A stretch of 10,815 bases of DNA from Candidatus Zambryskiibacteriota bacterium (GTDB lineage: Bacteria; Patescibacteriota; Minisyncoccia; Phycocordibacterales; Zambryskibacteraceae): the NCBI GenBank assembly GCA_024654145.1, contig JANLIM010000055.1, positions 1 through 10,815 of the forward strand, in the 5' to 3' direction. Position numbers and translations under genes: made by a program. Of the stretch, positions 6,531-10,815 are shown piece by piece. The notes beneath the pieces are model-generated. The model was not told the origin of the DNA. It did no database searches and saw only the letters and a program-made list of their open reading frames with translations. Numbering within the stretch: position 1 is the first letter of the stretch; every line of letters begins with the position of its first letter.

Positions 6531-8250
6531 TGAAAATCTTTTTTAAGTCTTCTGGGCTTGGGCCTGAGCCAGCTTTTAGCTGTGAGCTGTTAGCTGTTAG
6601 CTTGGGCTCAGGACTTGTTTCTTGTTTATTGTTTATTGTTGGTTGTGCCCCAACTGACTTAAGCGCATCACGGAGGGCCGAAACATGCTTCTCATCAGGC
6701 TTTCTCTGATTATTGTTTTTGTTCTTTAAACTCTCCAGCGAGACTTTCGGTGAGACTTCTTGTTTTTTAGGTACAGGAGGAGGTGAAGCGGGTTTTAAGG
6801 TCTGACCTTGGGAATCTGATTTAAGGTCAGACCTTTGAAATTCTTCCCGCTTCGCCGGAGCTTCTTTCGCTAAACTTCTTGTATCTATTGCTTGCGGTTT
6901 CTTCGGCACGTACGGAGTCATTTTGGATTTAGGCGCTGGTGTAGGCATCTCATCTTTACCCTCTGCATGCCACTCAACAATAGACTTCTCTATATCGCTA
7001 CGAGTCTTGGCGAAGACTCTGCGCGAGTTCTCTACAATCTCCTTTGTATAAGTAGAACGTAGAGGCTGTATGGGCGGTAATGCACTTGCAGAAAAGGGTG
7101 GGGAAGAAACAGAATCAATCATAAGTTTAAGATATATTTGGAAACGACCGAGATTGACCAGGTCCTCTGCTATAAAGACAGGCGCGAACTCCTTCTCTAA
7201 AACATCAGCGTCATAAGCACCCACGCGGAAAGCAATGGTCGTACCGACGTTGCCGAAGACGGCGTCACGCACTTCCTCATCCATCTGTTCTATATATTGA
7301 TGTGCAATGGTGAGGTTGAGTTTGTACTTACGCGCCTCGGAAAGAATATCTGCAAATGACTTGTCGGCAAATGACTGGAACTCATCTACGAAAAGATAGA
7401 ACTGTGACAGCTTGGCAAGCGACGTGGCGCTCTCATCCGCACGACTCATTGCTGCAAGATAAATTTTGGTAATAAGCATGGAACCTAGAAGGCGAGCATT
7501 CCCCTCTCCTACGCGACCTTTGGAAAGGTTTACGATCACAATCTTTTTCTCGTCCATCACTGTGCGGAAGTTGAAGCTCGACTTAGGCTGGCCGATGATA
7601 TTTCTGATAAGAGGGTTCGAGGTGAATTGTCCTATCTTGTTTTGAATAGCGGGGATGGCTTCTGCGGCAAACCTTTCCGTATAGCCGGCATATTCCTGAG
7701 TCCAGTAAGCTTTTACAGAAGGGTCGGTGATATTGTCCACTACCTTTTTGCGATAAGCTTTGTCAGCTAGCATTTTGTTGATGCCGAGCATGGTTGAACC
7801 AGGATATTCCAAAAGCGCGAGAATGGTGTTCTGCAAGATGTACTGCATTCTGTCTGAAAAGCTTTCTTCTCCGAAAAGCTTCATAAACGCACTCATGAGT
7901 CCACTCGCCACTAGATGGCGTTTTTCTGCTCCAACATCTTCCATGACATTAAAAGCCACTGGGTAGTCAATATCAAATGGCGCCATATAAAGCACGTCCT
8001 TGACCCTCTCCTCTGGCACGTACTCTAAAAGCTTCTCAGCAGTGCCTCCGTGTGGATCTATGAAGCAGAGGCCATTACCGCTTTGGATATCCTGAATAGC
8101 CATGTTCTCAAGCAGGGTGGACTTACCCATACCTGTCTTACCTATCACATAGACGTGCTTGGAACGATCGCCGTTTTTGATACCGAAAGGTTTCCTCTCC
8201 CCGCGAGAGTCAGTCTCGGCAAAATATGTCACTTTCTGAAGATCTTCCAT
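6523..8250 (-). CDS. Soluble TraD/VirD4-like P-loop ATPase with disordered tail
   Basis: A 575-residue ATPase related to type IV secretion coupling proteins and HerA-like motors, which move DNA or other substrates using ATP. The Walker A motif is GKTGMGKST (37-45), followed by IDPHGG (64-69). Walker B is FYLFVDEFQSF (284-294), matching the TraD/TraG recognition region, and TIAHQYIEQM (314-323) carries the downstream sensor Gln. No membrane helix is visible, unlike canonical TraD or VirD4, so it is probably cytoplasmic. Residues from about 430 to the end are a Pro/Lys/Ser-rich, probably disordered tail that contains DNA repeats. The frame extends to 8301, but I chose 8250: a TATAAT box lies between the two ATGs, and the extra 17 residues add no domain. 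It heads the glycosyltransferase operon. No VirB-type partner genes are in view, so a conjugation role is not shown. Confidence 0.82.
   Translation of the reverse strand: MEDLQKVTYFAETDSRGERKPFGIKNGDRSKHVYVIGKTGMGKSTLLENMAIQDIQSGNGLCFIDPHGGTAEKLLEYVPEERVKDVLYMAPFDIDYPVAFNVMEDVGAEKRHLVASGLMSAFMKLFGEESFSDRMQYILQNTILALLEYPGSTMLGINKMLADKAYRKKVVDNITDPSVKAYWTQEYAGYTERFAAEAIPAIQNKIGQFTSNPLIRNIIGQPKSSFNFRTVMDEKKIVIVNLSKGRVGEGNARLLGSMLITKIYLAAMSRADESATSLAKLSQFYLFVDEFQSFADKSFADILSEARKYKLNLTIAHQYIEQMDEEVRDAVFGNVGTTIAFRVGAYDADVLEKEFAPVFIAEDLVNLGRFQIYLKLMIDSVSSPPFSASALPPIQPLRSTYTKEIVENSRRVFAKTRSDIEKSIVEWHAEGKDEMPTPAPKSKMTPYVPKKPQAIDTRSLAKEAPAKREEFQRSDLKSDSQGQTLKPASPPPVPKKQEVSPKVSLESLKNKNNNQRKPDEKHVSALRDALKSVGAQPTINNKQETSPEPKLTANSSQLKAGSGPSPEDLKKIFNG
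6563..6612. repeat. 8-base inverted repeat framing a heptamer array
   Basis: CCTGAGCC (6563-6570) and GGCTCAGG (6605-6612) are exact reverse complements that bracket the AGCTGTT-type repeats. The whole 50-base block can be drawn as a stem with a repeat-filled loop. It lies within the last codons of the ATPase gene and looks like a small inserted element that kept the reading frame open. Confidence 0.6.
6571..6605. repeat. Heptanucleotide tandem repeat, AGCTGTT type, five units
   Basis: On the plus strand five consecutive 7-base units all begin with AGCT: AGCTTTT, AGCTGTG, AGCTGTT, AGCTGTT, AGCTTGG. A 7-base period is not a multiple of three, so each unit is read in a different frame and a change of copy number would shift the ATPase reading frame. 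The encoded segment is KLTANSSQLKAG near residues 550-561. Confidence 0.8.
6614..6641. repeat. Heptanucleotide tandem repeat, ATTGTTT type, four units
   Basis: Four 7-base units follow each other on the plus strand: CTTGTTT, CTTGTTT, ATTGTTT, ATTGTTG. This second heptamer array is separated by eight bases from the AGCTGTT array and has an unrelated unit. It also lies inside the ATPase tail (around INNKQET, 539-545) and is also out of phase with codons. Confidence 0.75.
6797..6835. repeat. Pair of AAGGTC palindromes forming an inverted repeat
   Basis: AAGGTCTGACCTT (6797-6809) and AAGGTCAGACCTT (6823-6835) are exact reverse complements, 13 bases apart. Each is also a palindrome around its central base. 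They lie within the disordered tail of the ATPase and encode the run QRSDLKSDSQGQTLK (472-486). The arrangement suggests a dispersed repeat element that inserted into the gene without breaking it. Confidence 0.75.
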
Positions 8251-8257
8251 TGATTTA

Positions 8258-8263
8258 ATTATA
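8258..8263 (-). promoter_or_regulatory. TATAAT -10 box of the ATPase-glycosyltransferase operon
   Basis: A perfect TATAAT preceded by GGGG stands seven bases before the ATG at 8250 and lies downstream of the terminator of the previous unit, so it is well placed to start the long operon. The best -35 candidate at 17-base spacing (TTCGTT) is poor. The predicted start point falls on or next to the ATG, which suggests a leaderless message. Confidence 0.5.
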
Positions 8264-8314
8264 CCCCGAACCAATCTTCTAACGAAGATGATACGGGGCA
8301 TGCTTTAAAATAAG

Positions 8315-8368
8315 AAAGACCGAAGTGCTTTTGGAATCACAGGGTGATTCCTCAACACTTCGGTCTTT
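8315..8368 (-). terminator. Compound hairpin terminator of the orphan gene
   Basis: Outer arms AAAGACCGAAGTG (8315-8327) and CACTTCGGTCTTT (8356-8368) pair perfectly over 13 bases. Inside them GGAATCAC (8333-8340) and GTGATTCC (8344-8351) form a second perfect 8-base stem with a three-base loop. On the minus strand the structure is followed by CTTATTTT, a U-rich tail. It starts four bases after the TGA of the orphan gene and precedes the ATPase promoter, so it separates the two transcription units. The two-storey stem is longer than a usual intrinsic terminator. Confidence 0.75.
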
Positions 8369-8372
8369 GTTG

Positions 8373-8855
8373 TCAGAGCTCGTCCTCATCAGCAATGAGC
8401 TGGGCATCTGCCCGTGCCTGGACGCGGCGCTTCATGCGAAGTTCCTCCACCCGACGCCAGTATCTCCGGGTGTGCAGGCGACCATGGGTCACCGTACGAA
8501 CTCGGATGATACGGTGAAGGAGCTTTTCCTCCAAATCATCAGTCAGATTCCTCAGCCTCGGATTGTGATCGAGAGCCACCTCGATCATGAGGGACGCCTC
8601 ATCGGCCTTCCTCCACAGTAGGTCAGGAGTTCCCTCCCAAACCTCTGTGATTGCGTTCACCTGGTACGCATCGAGCGCCATGTAGTCACCAACCAGCCGC
8701 GAAGCGTAGTCGGCATGCCACTTGGCCTGGAGGTAACGTCTGCACCTGAGCAGGAACTGGCCAGAGCCCTTGCAAGCAAGTGCTTGCCCGTACCTGCCGA
8801 GTGCTGTCGAGCACTCGACCTGCACCAGCTGTTCCACCGTGAGACTCGTGGTCAT
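8373..8855 (-). CDS. Hypothetical protein, GC-rich orphan gene
   Basis: I do not recognise this 160-residue protein. It appears soluble and mostly helical, with no signal peptide or membrane segment. Three cysteines lie near the N-terminus (15, 28, 38). The stretch from about 116 to 148 is rich in Arg (RIIRVR, RRYWRRVEELRMKRR) and could bind nucleic acid, and the end is acidic (ADEDEL). The frame opens at 8873, but I chose the ATG at 8855 because GGGAG (8861-8865) sits five bases upstream. Four hand-counted 60-base lines give about 61% G+C, well above both neighbours, which suggests transfer from elsewhere. It is a single-gene unit with its own promoter and terminator. Coding on this strand is supported by those signals, not by homology. 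Confidence 0.65.
   Translation of the reverse strand: MTTSLTVEQLVQVECSTALGRYGQALACKGSGQFLLRCRRYLQAKWHADYASRLVGDYMALDAYQVNAITEVWEGTPDLLWRKADEASLMIEVALDHNPRLRNLTDDLEEKLLHRIIRVRTVTHGRLHTRRYWRRVEELRMKRRVQARADAQLIADEDEL
8772..8787. repeat. Hairpin in early codons of the orphan gene
   Basis: GCAAGCA and TGCTTGC form a perfect 7-base inverted repeat around AG. In the transcript it covers about codons 23-28 and lies ten bases beyond a second hairpin, so the start of the coding region is strongly structured. Confidence 0.5.
8798..8817. repeat. Second hairpin in early codons of the orphan gene
   Basis: CGAGTGCT and AGCACTCG are exact reverse complements around a four-base loop, covering about codons 13-20. 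Stable GC-rich stems so close to the start could slow early translation or form a regulatory fold; they could also simply reflect codon choice. Confidence 0.5.
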
Positions 8856-8860
8856 ACATT

Positions 8861-8865
8861 CTCCC
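8861..8865 (-). promoter_or_regulatory. Ribosome binding site deciding the orphan gene start
   Basis: GGGAG lies five bases before the ATG at 8855 and overlaps nothing else. The alternative ATG at 8873 has no comparable site. It is one of the clearest ribosome binding sites in the window, and contrasts with the leaderless-type starts of other units. Confidence 0.6.
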
Positions 8866-8915
8866 GGATGCAAAAAGGGTTTTAAAGGGTTAGGAACAAA
8901 AATCAGCCTTTCCTA

Positions 8916-8944
8916 ATTATATCACACTATTCTTGAGTTCGCAA
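8916..8944 (-). promoter_or_regulatory. Canonical promoter of the orphan gene
   Basis: TATAAT (8916-8921) and TTGCGA (8939-8944, four of six consensus bases) are exactly 17 bases apart. The predicted start point near 8909 leaves a leader of about 54 bases. The last two bases of the -35 box overlap one arm of a 40-base palindrome, so a protein or a hairpin there could affect initiation. Confidence 0.7.
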
Positions 8945-8982
8945 CACACAATAATTAAGCGGTCGCTTAATTATTGTGTGTT
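8943..8982. repeat. 40-base near-perfect palindrome
   Basis: Arms 8943-8961 and 8964-8982 pair perfectly over 19 bases around a two-base centre. The core reads TTAAGCGGTCGCTTAA on the plus strand. It begins nine bases after the stop of the glycoside hydrolase-like gene and ends at the -35 box of the orphan gene. It may act as a terminator-like or stabilising hairpin for the first gene, though no T-run follows it on the minus strand, or as an operator for the second. The symmetry is certain; the role is open. Confidence 0.8.
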
Positions 8983-8991
8983 TAGGTATAT

Positions 8992-10191
8992 TTATTCAGG
9001 TAGAAGGGAGGCTTCGGTATATCTATTGGCTGCTGACCAAATCATCCAACTTGTAAGGCCGACATCATAAGTAGCCTGCATCTGGGCGCGGACTTTGTCC
9101 GGACCATAAACAGCTCCAAGGTTGAAGTCCTGCAGCCAAGGGCGCAGTTTAGATGGGGTTGACGTAGCGAGACCGTTTGCAATATTTAAAGCTACTTCCC
9201 TTTCAAACCCTCTCTGCATGGCGATCTTGATCACTTCGTATGGATACTCAGCCGGATTGGCGAATCCATTCCAACCGGCTGGATAGTGTGAAGGATAAAC
9301 CATGGGCGCGACGTAGTCGAAGTGAGGCAAAGCCTTTTCCAAGACCTGGCCGATACCCATGTCGTTTTCAATTGTAGTTGTCATGCCAAAAATATCAGCT
9401 GAAGTTTTGACTCCCGTATCTTTCAGATTTTGATAGAGGTAGGCGAAGAAGCTTTCGAGCACTTCGGACCGAGTTGCTTGTGGTGAGCTCGTCGATACCG
9501 AAGAAGCGTTACTCCAAGTATAATTCGTATCCTTCATATTGCCGTCGGAAGGATAGCGTATGTAATCGTAATTTAATTCATCAAAACCAAGTTCGTAGGC
9601 TTGATTTGAAATCTCCAATATATAATCCCAGTACGGTTTCGCTCCGACATCGACAAAGGATAATCCTTTGTGATCCTTCCATACTCCTCCTGTGGAGAGA
9701 GACTTCACTGCGTAGTCGGGGAAAAGTTGTGTGTAAGAAACGTCTTGGAAGACTGAGATACGGCCAATAACGTATATACCGCTCGCGTGGAGCTCGGCAA
9801 TGAATTCTTTGAAGTCCTCTACGACACAGCCCTTCTGGTCGGATGTCTTGGGGAAATTGTTAGCAAACGATACTCTACCGGTATAATCTTTGATATCTAT
9901 TACTACAGCATTGAGTTCAGTCCTTTCTATAAGCTCTTTGAGGCTTGTTCGCCAGCTCGGCGTAGCTGCGACGCAGGAGGTCATGTAGAGAGCCTTGAGC
10001 GGTTCGGGAGTTTCGAGATGCCTGGTAGGCATCTCGAGCAAATCGCCTTCTGCACTAGCAAAAAGCTCCCCGCCTACGGCAGGCGCACTATAACTAACTT
10101 GGAAAAAATACGGGACAACAAACTGTATGGTAAAAATAAAAAGGAGGATGGTGCCCCCAGTCCACATAAGCACTCGGCCAATTCTTATCAT
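8992..10191 (-). CDS. Membrane-anchored putative glycoside hydrolase (DUF4015)
   Basis: A 399-residue protein with one N-terminal membrane helix (about 13-30), a linker (31-65) and an extracytoplasmic TIM-barrel domain of the DUF4015 putative glycoside hydrolase family. Family landmarks in order: NAVVIDIKDYTGRVSF (94-109), RISVFQD (144-150), DELNYDYIRYPSDG (204-217), SADIFGMT (264-271), DYVAPMVYPSHYP (292-304), RPWLQDF (350-356) and SWMIWSAANRYT (381-392). Acidic residues in the YDYIRYPSDG strand are likely catalytic, but no substrate is established. The ATG overlaps the TAA of the small membrane protein gene by one base, so the two are coupled. The linker holds two inverted repeats. It probably acts on glycans at the cell surface. 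Confidence 0.85.
   Translation of the reverse strand: MIRIGRVLMWTGGTILLFIFTIQFVVPYFFQVSYSAPAVGGELFASAEGDLLEMPTRHLETPEPLKALYMTSCVAATPSWRTSLKELIERTELNAVVIDIKDYTGRVSFANNFPKTSDQKGCVVEDFKEFIAELHASGIYVIGRISVFQDVSYTQLFPDYAVKSLSTGGVWKDHKGLSFVDVGAKPYWDYILEISNQAYELGFDELNYDYIRYPSDGNMKDTNYTWSNASSVSTSSPQATRSEVLESFFAYLYQNLKDTGVKTSADIFGMTTTIENDMGIGQVLEKALPHFDYVAPMVYPSHYPAGWNGFANPAEYPYEVIKIAMQRGFEREVALNIANGLATSTPSKLRPWLQDFNLGAVYGPDKVRAQMQATYDVGLTSWMIWSAANRYTEASLLPE
10013..10037. repeat. Inverted repeat in the linker of the hydrolase gene
   Basis: TCGAGATGCCT (10013-10023) and AGGCATCTCGA (10027-10037) pair perfectly over 11 bases around GGT. It encodes LEMPTRHLE (52-60) in the linker between membrane helix and catalytic barrel, where an inserted element would be tolerated. 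Confidence 0.6.
10071..10085. repeat. Short GC-rich inverted repeat in the hydrolase linker
   Basis: CGCCT and AGGCG flank ACGGC. On the coding strand this reads GCCTGCCGTAGGC and encodes APAVGG (36-41). It is short, so chance is possible, but it lies in the same linker as a longer inverted repeat and has a GC-rich character unlike the bases around it. Confidence 0.4.
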
Positions 10192-10523
10192 TATAGTTCT
10201 CTTTGATTTGGACCTGAGGTCGAATTAATATCAGTGACACGGCGGCCTGGTTGGCCTGTCTTGGGGTAGAAGTCTGTTACTCTTTTATCATATGGAGCTC
10301 CGGGCAAACCTTCCTGAGGAATCGGTTCTGGTTTGCGTTGACGCTGTTGGGCTTTGGCTTTGAGAGAAAGTTTTTTGTCTATAGTAGACCAGACAGAGAG
10401 AATGACTATAGCGAGCCCGGCGACGATGCTCAAAGCGGATTCCCACCTATTTGGCAAACCGTTAAAGATATGGAGTAGAGCAACAAAAGCACCGATAGCG
10501 AGAATAATTTTGTTCTTGGGCAT
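10191..10523 (-). CDS. Small membrane protein with two helices
   Basis: I do not recognise a family for this 110-residue protein. Two hydrophobic segments (about 6-22 and 30-46) are separated by a short loop (NGLPNRWES), so both ends probably face the same side. A basic stretch follows (KKLSLKAKAQQRQRK, 50-64), which favours a cytoplasmic C-terminus. The tail is Pro-rich and contains RVTD twice (81-84 and 95-98), perhaps a binding motif. Its stop overlaps the start of the hydrolase-like gene by one base (TAATG), so the products are probably made together and may work together at the membrane. The start is supported by a TATAAT box six bases upstream. Confidence 0.7.
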   Translation of the reverse strand: MPKNKIILAIGAFVALLHIFNGLPNRWESALSIVAGLAIVILSVWSTIDKKLSLKAKAQQRQRKPEPIPQEGLPGAPYDKRVTDFYPKTGQPGRRVTDINSTSGPNQREL

Positions 10524-10529
10524 GGGGAT

Positions 10530-10557
10530 ATTATAGCAGTGCTTGCCCTACGCACAA
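10530..10557 (-). promoter_or_regulatory. Extended -10 promoter adjacent to the start codon
   Basis: TATAAT (10530-10535) is preceded by TGC, giving the extended -10 pattern TGnTATAAT. A -35 candidate TTGTGC (10552-10557) lies 16 bases upstream. Only six bases separate the -10 box from the ATG at 10523, so the transcript would begin at or next to the start codon. No ribosome binding site fits in that space. Confidence 0.6.
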
Positions 10558-10580
10558 AACGCCTGTCGGTGGTCACATAT

Positions 10581-10598
10581 AAAATTCAGCTGAATTTT
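10581..10598. repeat. 18-base perfect palindrome in the spacer after the tRNA
   Basis: AAAATTCAGCTGAATTTT is a perfect palindrome. It is one of three inverted repeats in the 137-base spacer between the tRNA and the next gene; the others are GGCAC/GTGCC at 10615-10628 and a 13-base hairpin touching the tRNA. I see no gene in this spacer. Confidence 0.65.
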
Positions 10599-10635
10599 TA
10601 CGCGACCCCACCTCGGCACCGTCGTGCCTGCGGTT

Positions 10636-10664
10636 CGCACAAAAACGTCCCACGTTTTTGTGCG
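10636..10664 (-). terminator. Hairpin overlapping the tRNA 3' end
   Basis: Arms 10636-10648 (CGCACAAAAACGT) and 10652-10664 (ACGTTTTTGTGCG) pair perfectly over 13 bases with a three-base loop. The last four bases of the second arm belong to the tRNA, so the stem would compete with its acceptor. No T-run follows on the minus strand, so it is an imperfect terminator candidate and could instead be a processing signal or part of a repeat element. Confidence 0.4.
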
Positions 10665-10733
10665 CGCACTAGGGTTCGAACCTAGGACCTCACGAGTATC
10701 AGTCGTGTGCTCTACCAACTGAGCTATGCGCGC
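10661..10733 (-). tRNA. tRNA-Ile (anticodon GAT)
   Basis: A full 73-base cloverleaf. The acceptor arms GCGCGCA and TGCGCGC pair over seven bases. The D arm is GCTC with loop AGTTGGTA and GAGC. The anticodon stem CACGA/TCGTG holds loop CTGATAC, giving anticodon GAT (10698-10700), which reads ATC and ATT. The variable loop is AGGTC, and the T arm CTAGG/CCTAG has loop TTCGAAC. The discriminator is A, and CCA is not encoded. The acceptor's alternating GC sequence is itself palindromic. It lies between a terminator and a protein operon and is probably transcribed alone. Confidence 0.96.
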
Positions 10734-10744
10734 ATTCGGACACA

Positions 10745-10773
10745 AGAATATCAGAAAATAAGCTTTAAAACAA
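10745..10773 (-). promoter_or_regulatory. Candidate promoter of the tRNA gene
   Basis: TATTCT (10745-10750), preceded by TGA as in an extended -10, has TTGTTT (10768-10773) 17 bases upstream. A start about seven bases later would lie some five bases before the tRNA 5' end. Both hexamers are imperfect matches. Confidence 0.4.
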
Positions 10774-10777
10774 ACAA

Positions 10778-10805
10778 GAAACCCGCCAATTACTTGGCGG
10801 GTTTC
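10778..10805. terminator. Strong stem-loop terminator, possibly bidirectional
   Basis: GAAACCCGCCAA (10778-10789) and TTGGCGGGTTTC (10794-10805) form a perfect 12-base stem with loop TTAC. TCTTTT follows on the plus strand and TTGTTTGTTTT on the minus strand. It most likely ends an unseen minus-strand gene to the right, before the tRNA promoter. Confidence 0.8.
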
Positions 10806-10815
10806 TCTTTTATCG

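Noticed and set aside
8251..8301. Seventeen-codon N-terminal extension of the ATPase
   Set aside because: It would place the TATAAT box inside the coding region, adds only a short basic stretch, and has no ribosome binding site.
8325..8621. 98-codon open frame on the plus strand
   Set aside because: It starts inside the terminator hairpin and lies opposite the orphan gene, which has promoter, ribosome binding site and terminator on the minus strand.
10189..10195. TATAAT overlapping the ATG of the hydrolase gene
   Set aside because: It overlaps the start codon itself, so a transcript from it would begin inside the gene; the gene is served by coupling to its upstream neighbour.
10548..10745. 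65-codon open frame on the minus strand
   Set aside because: It runs straight through tRNA-Ile, and its IAQLVEH and GSNPSAR runs are the usual false translation of a tRNA gene.
1..10815. CRISPR array or insertion sequence
   Set aside because: I see no spaced direct repeats of CRISPR length, and no transposase-like protein or matching terminal repeats around a transposase.

Overview
The window looks like a chromosomal piece from an uncultured bacterium of the Candidate Phyla Radiation (Patescibacteria, most like Parcubacteria). The reasons are indirect. There is a soluble TraD/VirD4-like ATPase without N-terminal membrane helices, a membrane-anchored DUF4015-type glycoside hydrolase-like protein, a tRNA without an encoded CCA, very tight gene packing, and small inverted repeats both inside and between genes. 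TGA is used as a stop (genes ending at 3118 and 8373), which argues against genetic code 25 of Gracilibacteria and Absconditabacteria. Every supported gene is on the minus strand, so transcription runs from right to left.

Right end (10815 to 8940): a strong stem-loop terminator closes an unseen upstream unit. It is followed by tRNA-Ile(GAT), a 137-base spacer full of inverted repeats, and a two-gene unit. That unit holds a small two-helix membrane protein whose TAA stop overlaps the ATG of the glycoside hydrolase-like protein. A 40-base near-perfect palindrome follows the second stop codon.

Middle (8982 to 8315): one orphan gene, clearly richer in G+C than its neighbours, encodes a 160-residue protein of no recognised family. 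It has its own canonical promoter, a leader with a ribosome binding site, two hairpins in its early codons and a compound hairpin terminator.

Left part (8263 to 32): what looks like one long operon of eight genes, with gaps of at most 15 bases or small overlaps. It begins with the TraD-like ATPase, continues with three or four glycan-building enzymes (four GT4-type glycosyltransferases in total), and ends with three SAM-dependent methyltransferases. This reads as a surface polysaccharide or glycoprotein glycan locus: the transferases add sugars at the membrane and the methyltransferases probably decorate sugars or precursors. G+C falls sharply where the methyltransferases begin (about 2070 and below), so that end may have been acquired separately.

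The signals most worth following are these. Two out-of-frame heptanucleotide tandem repeats lie in the end of the ATPase gene, just before its overlap with the next glycosyltransferase. TATAAT boxes stand 6 to 7 bases upstream of three start codons, which suggests leaderless transcription. The orphan GC-rich unit has unusually dense secondary structure.
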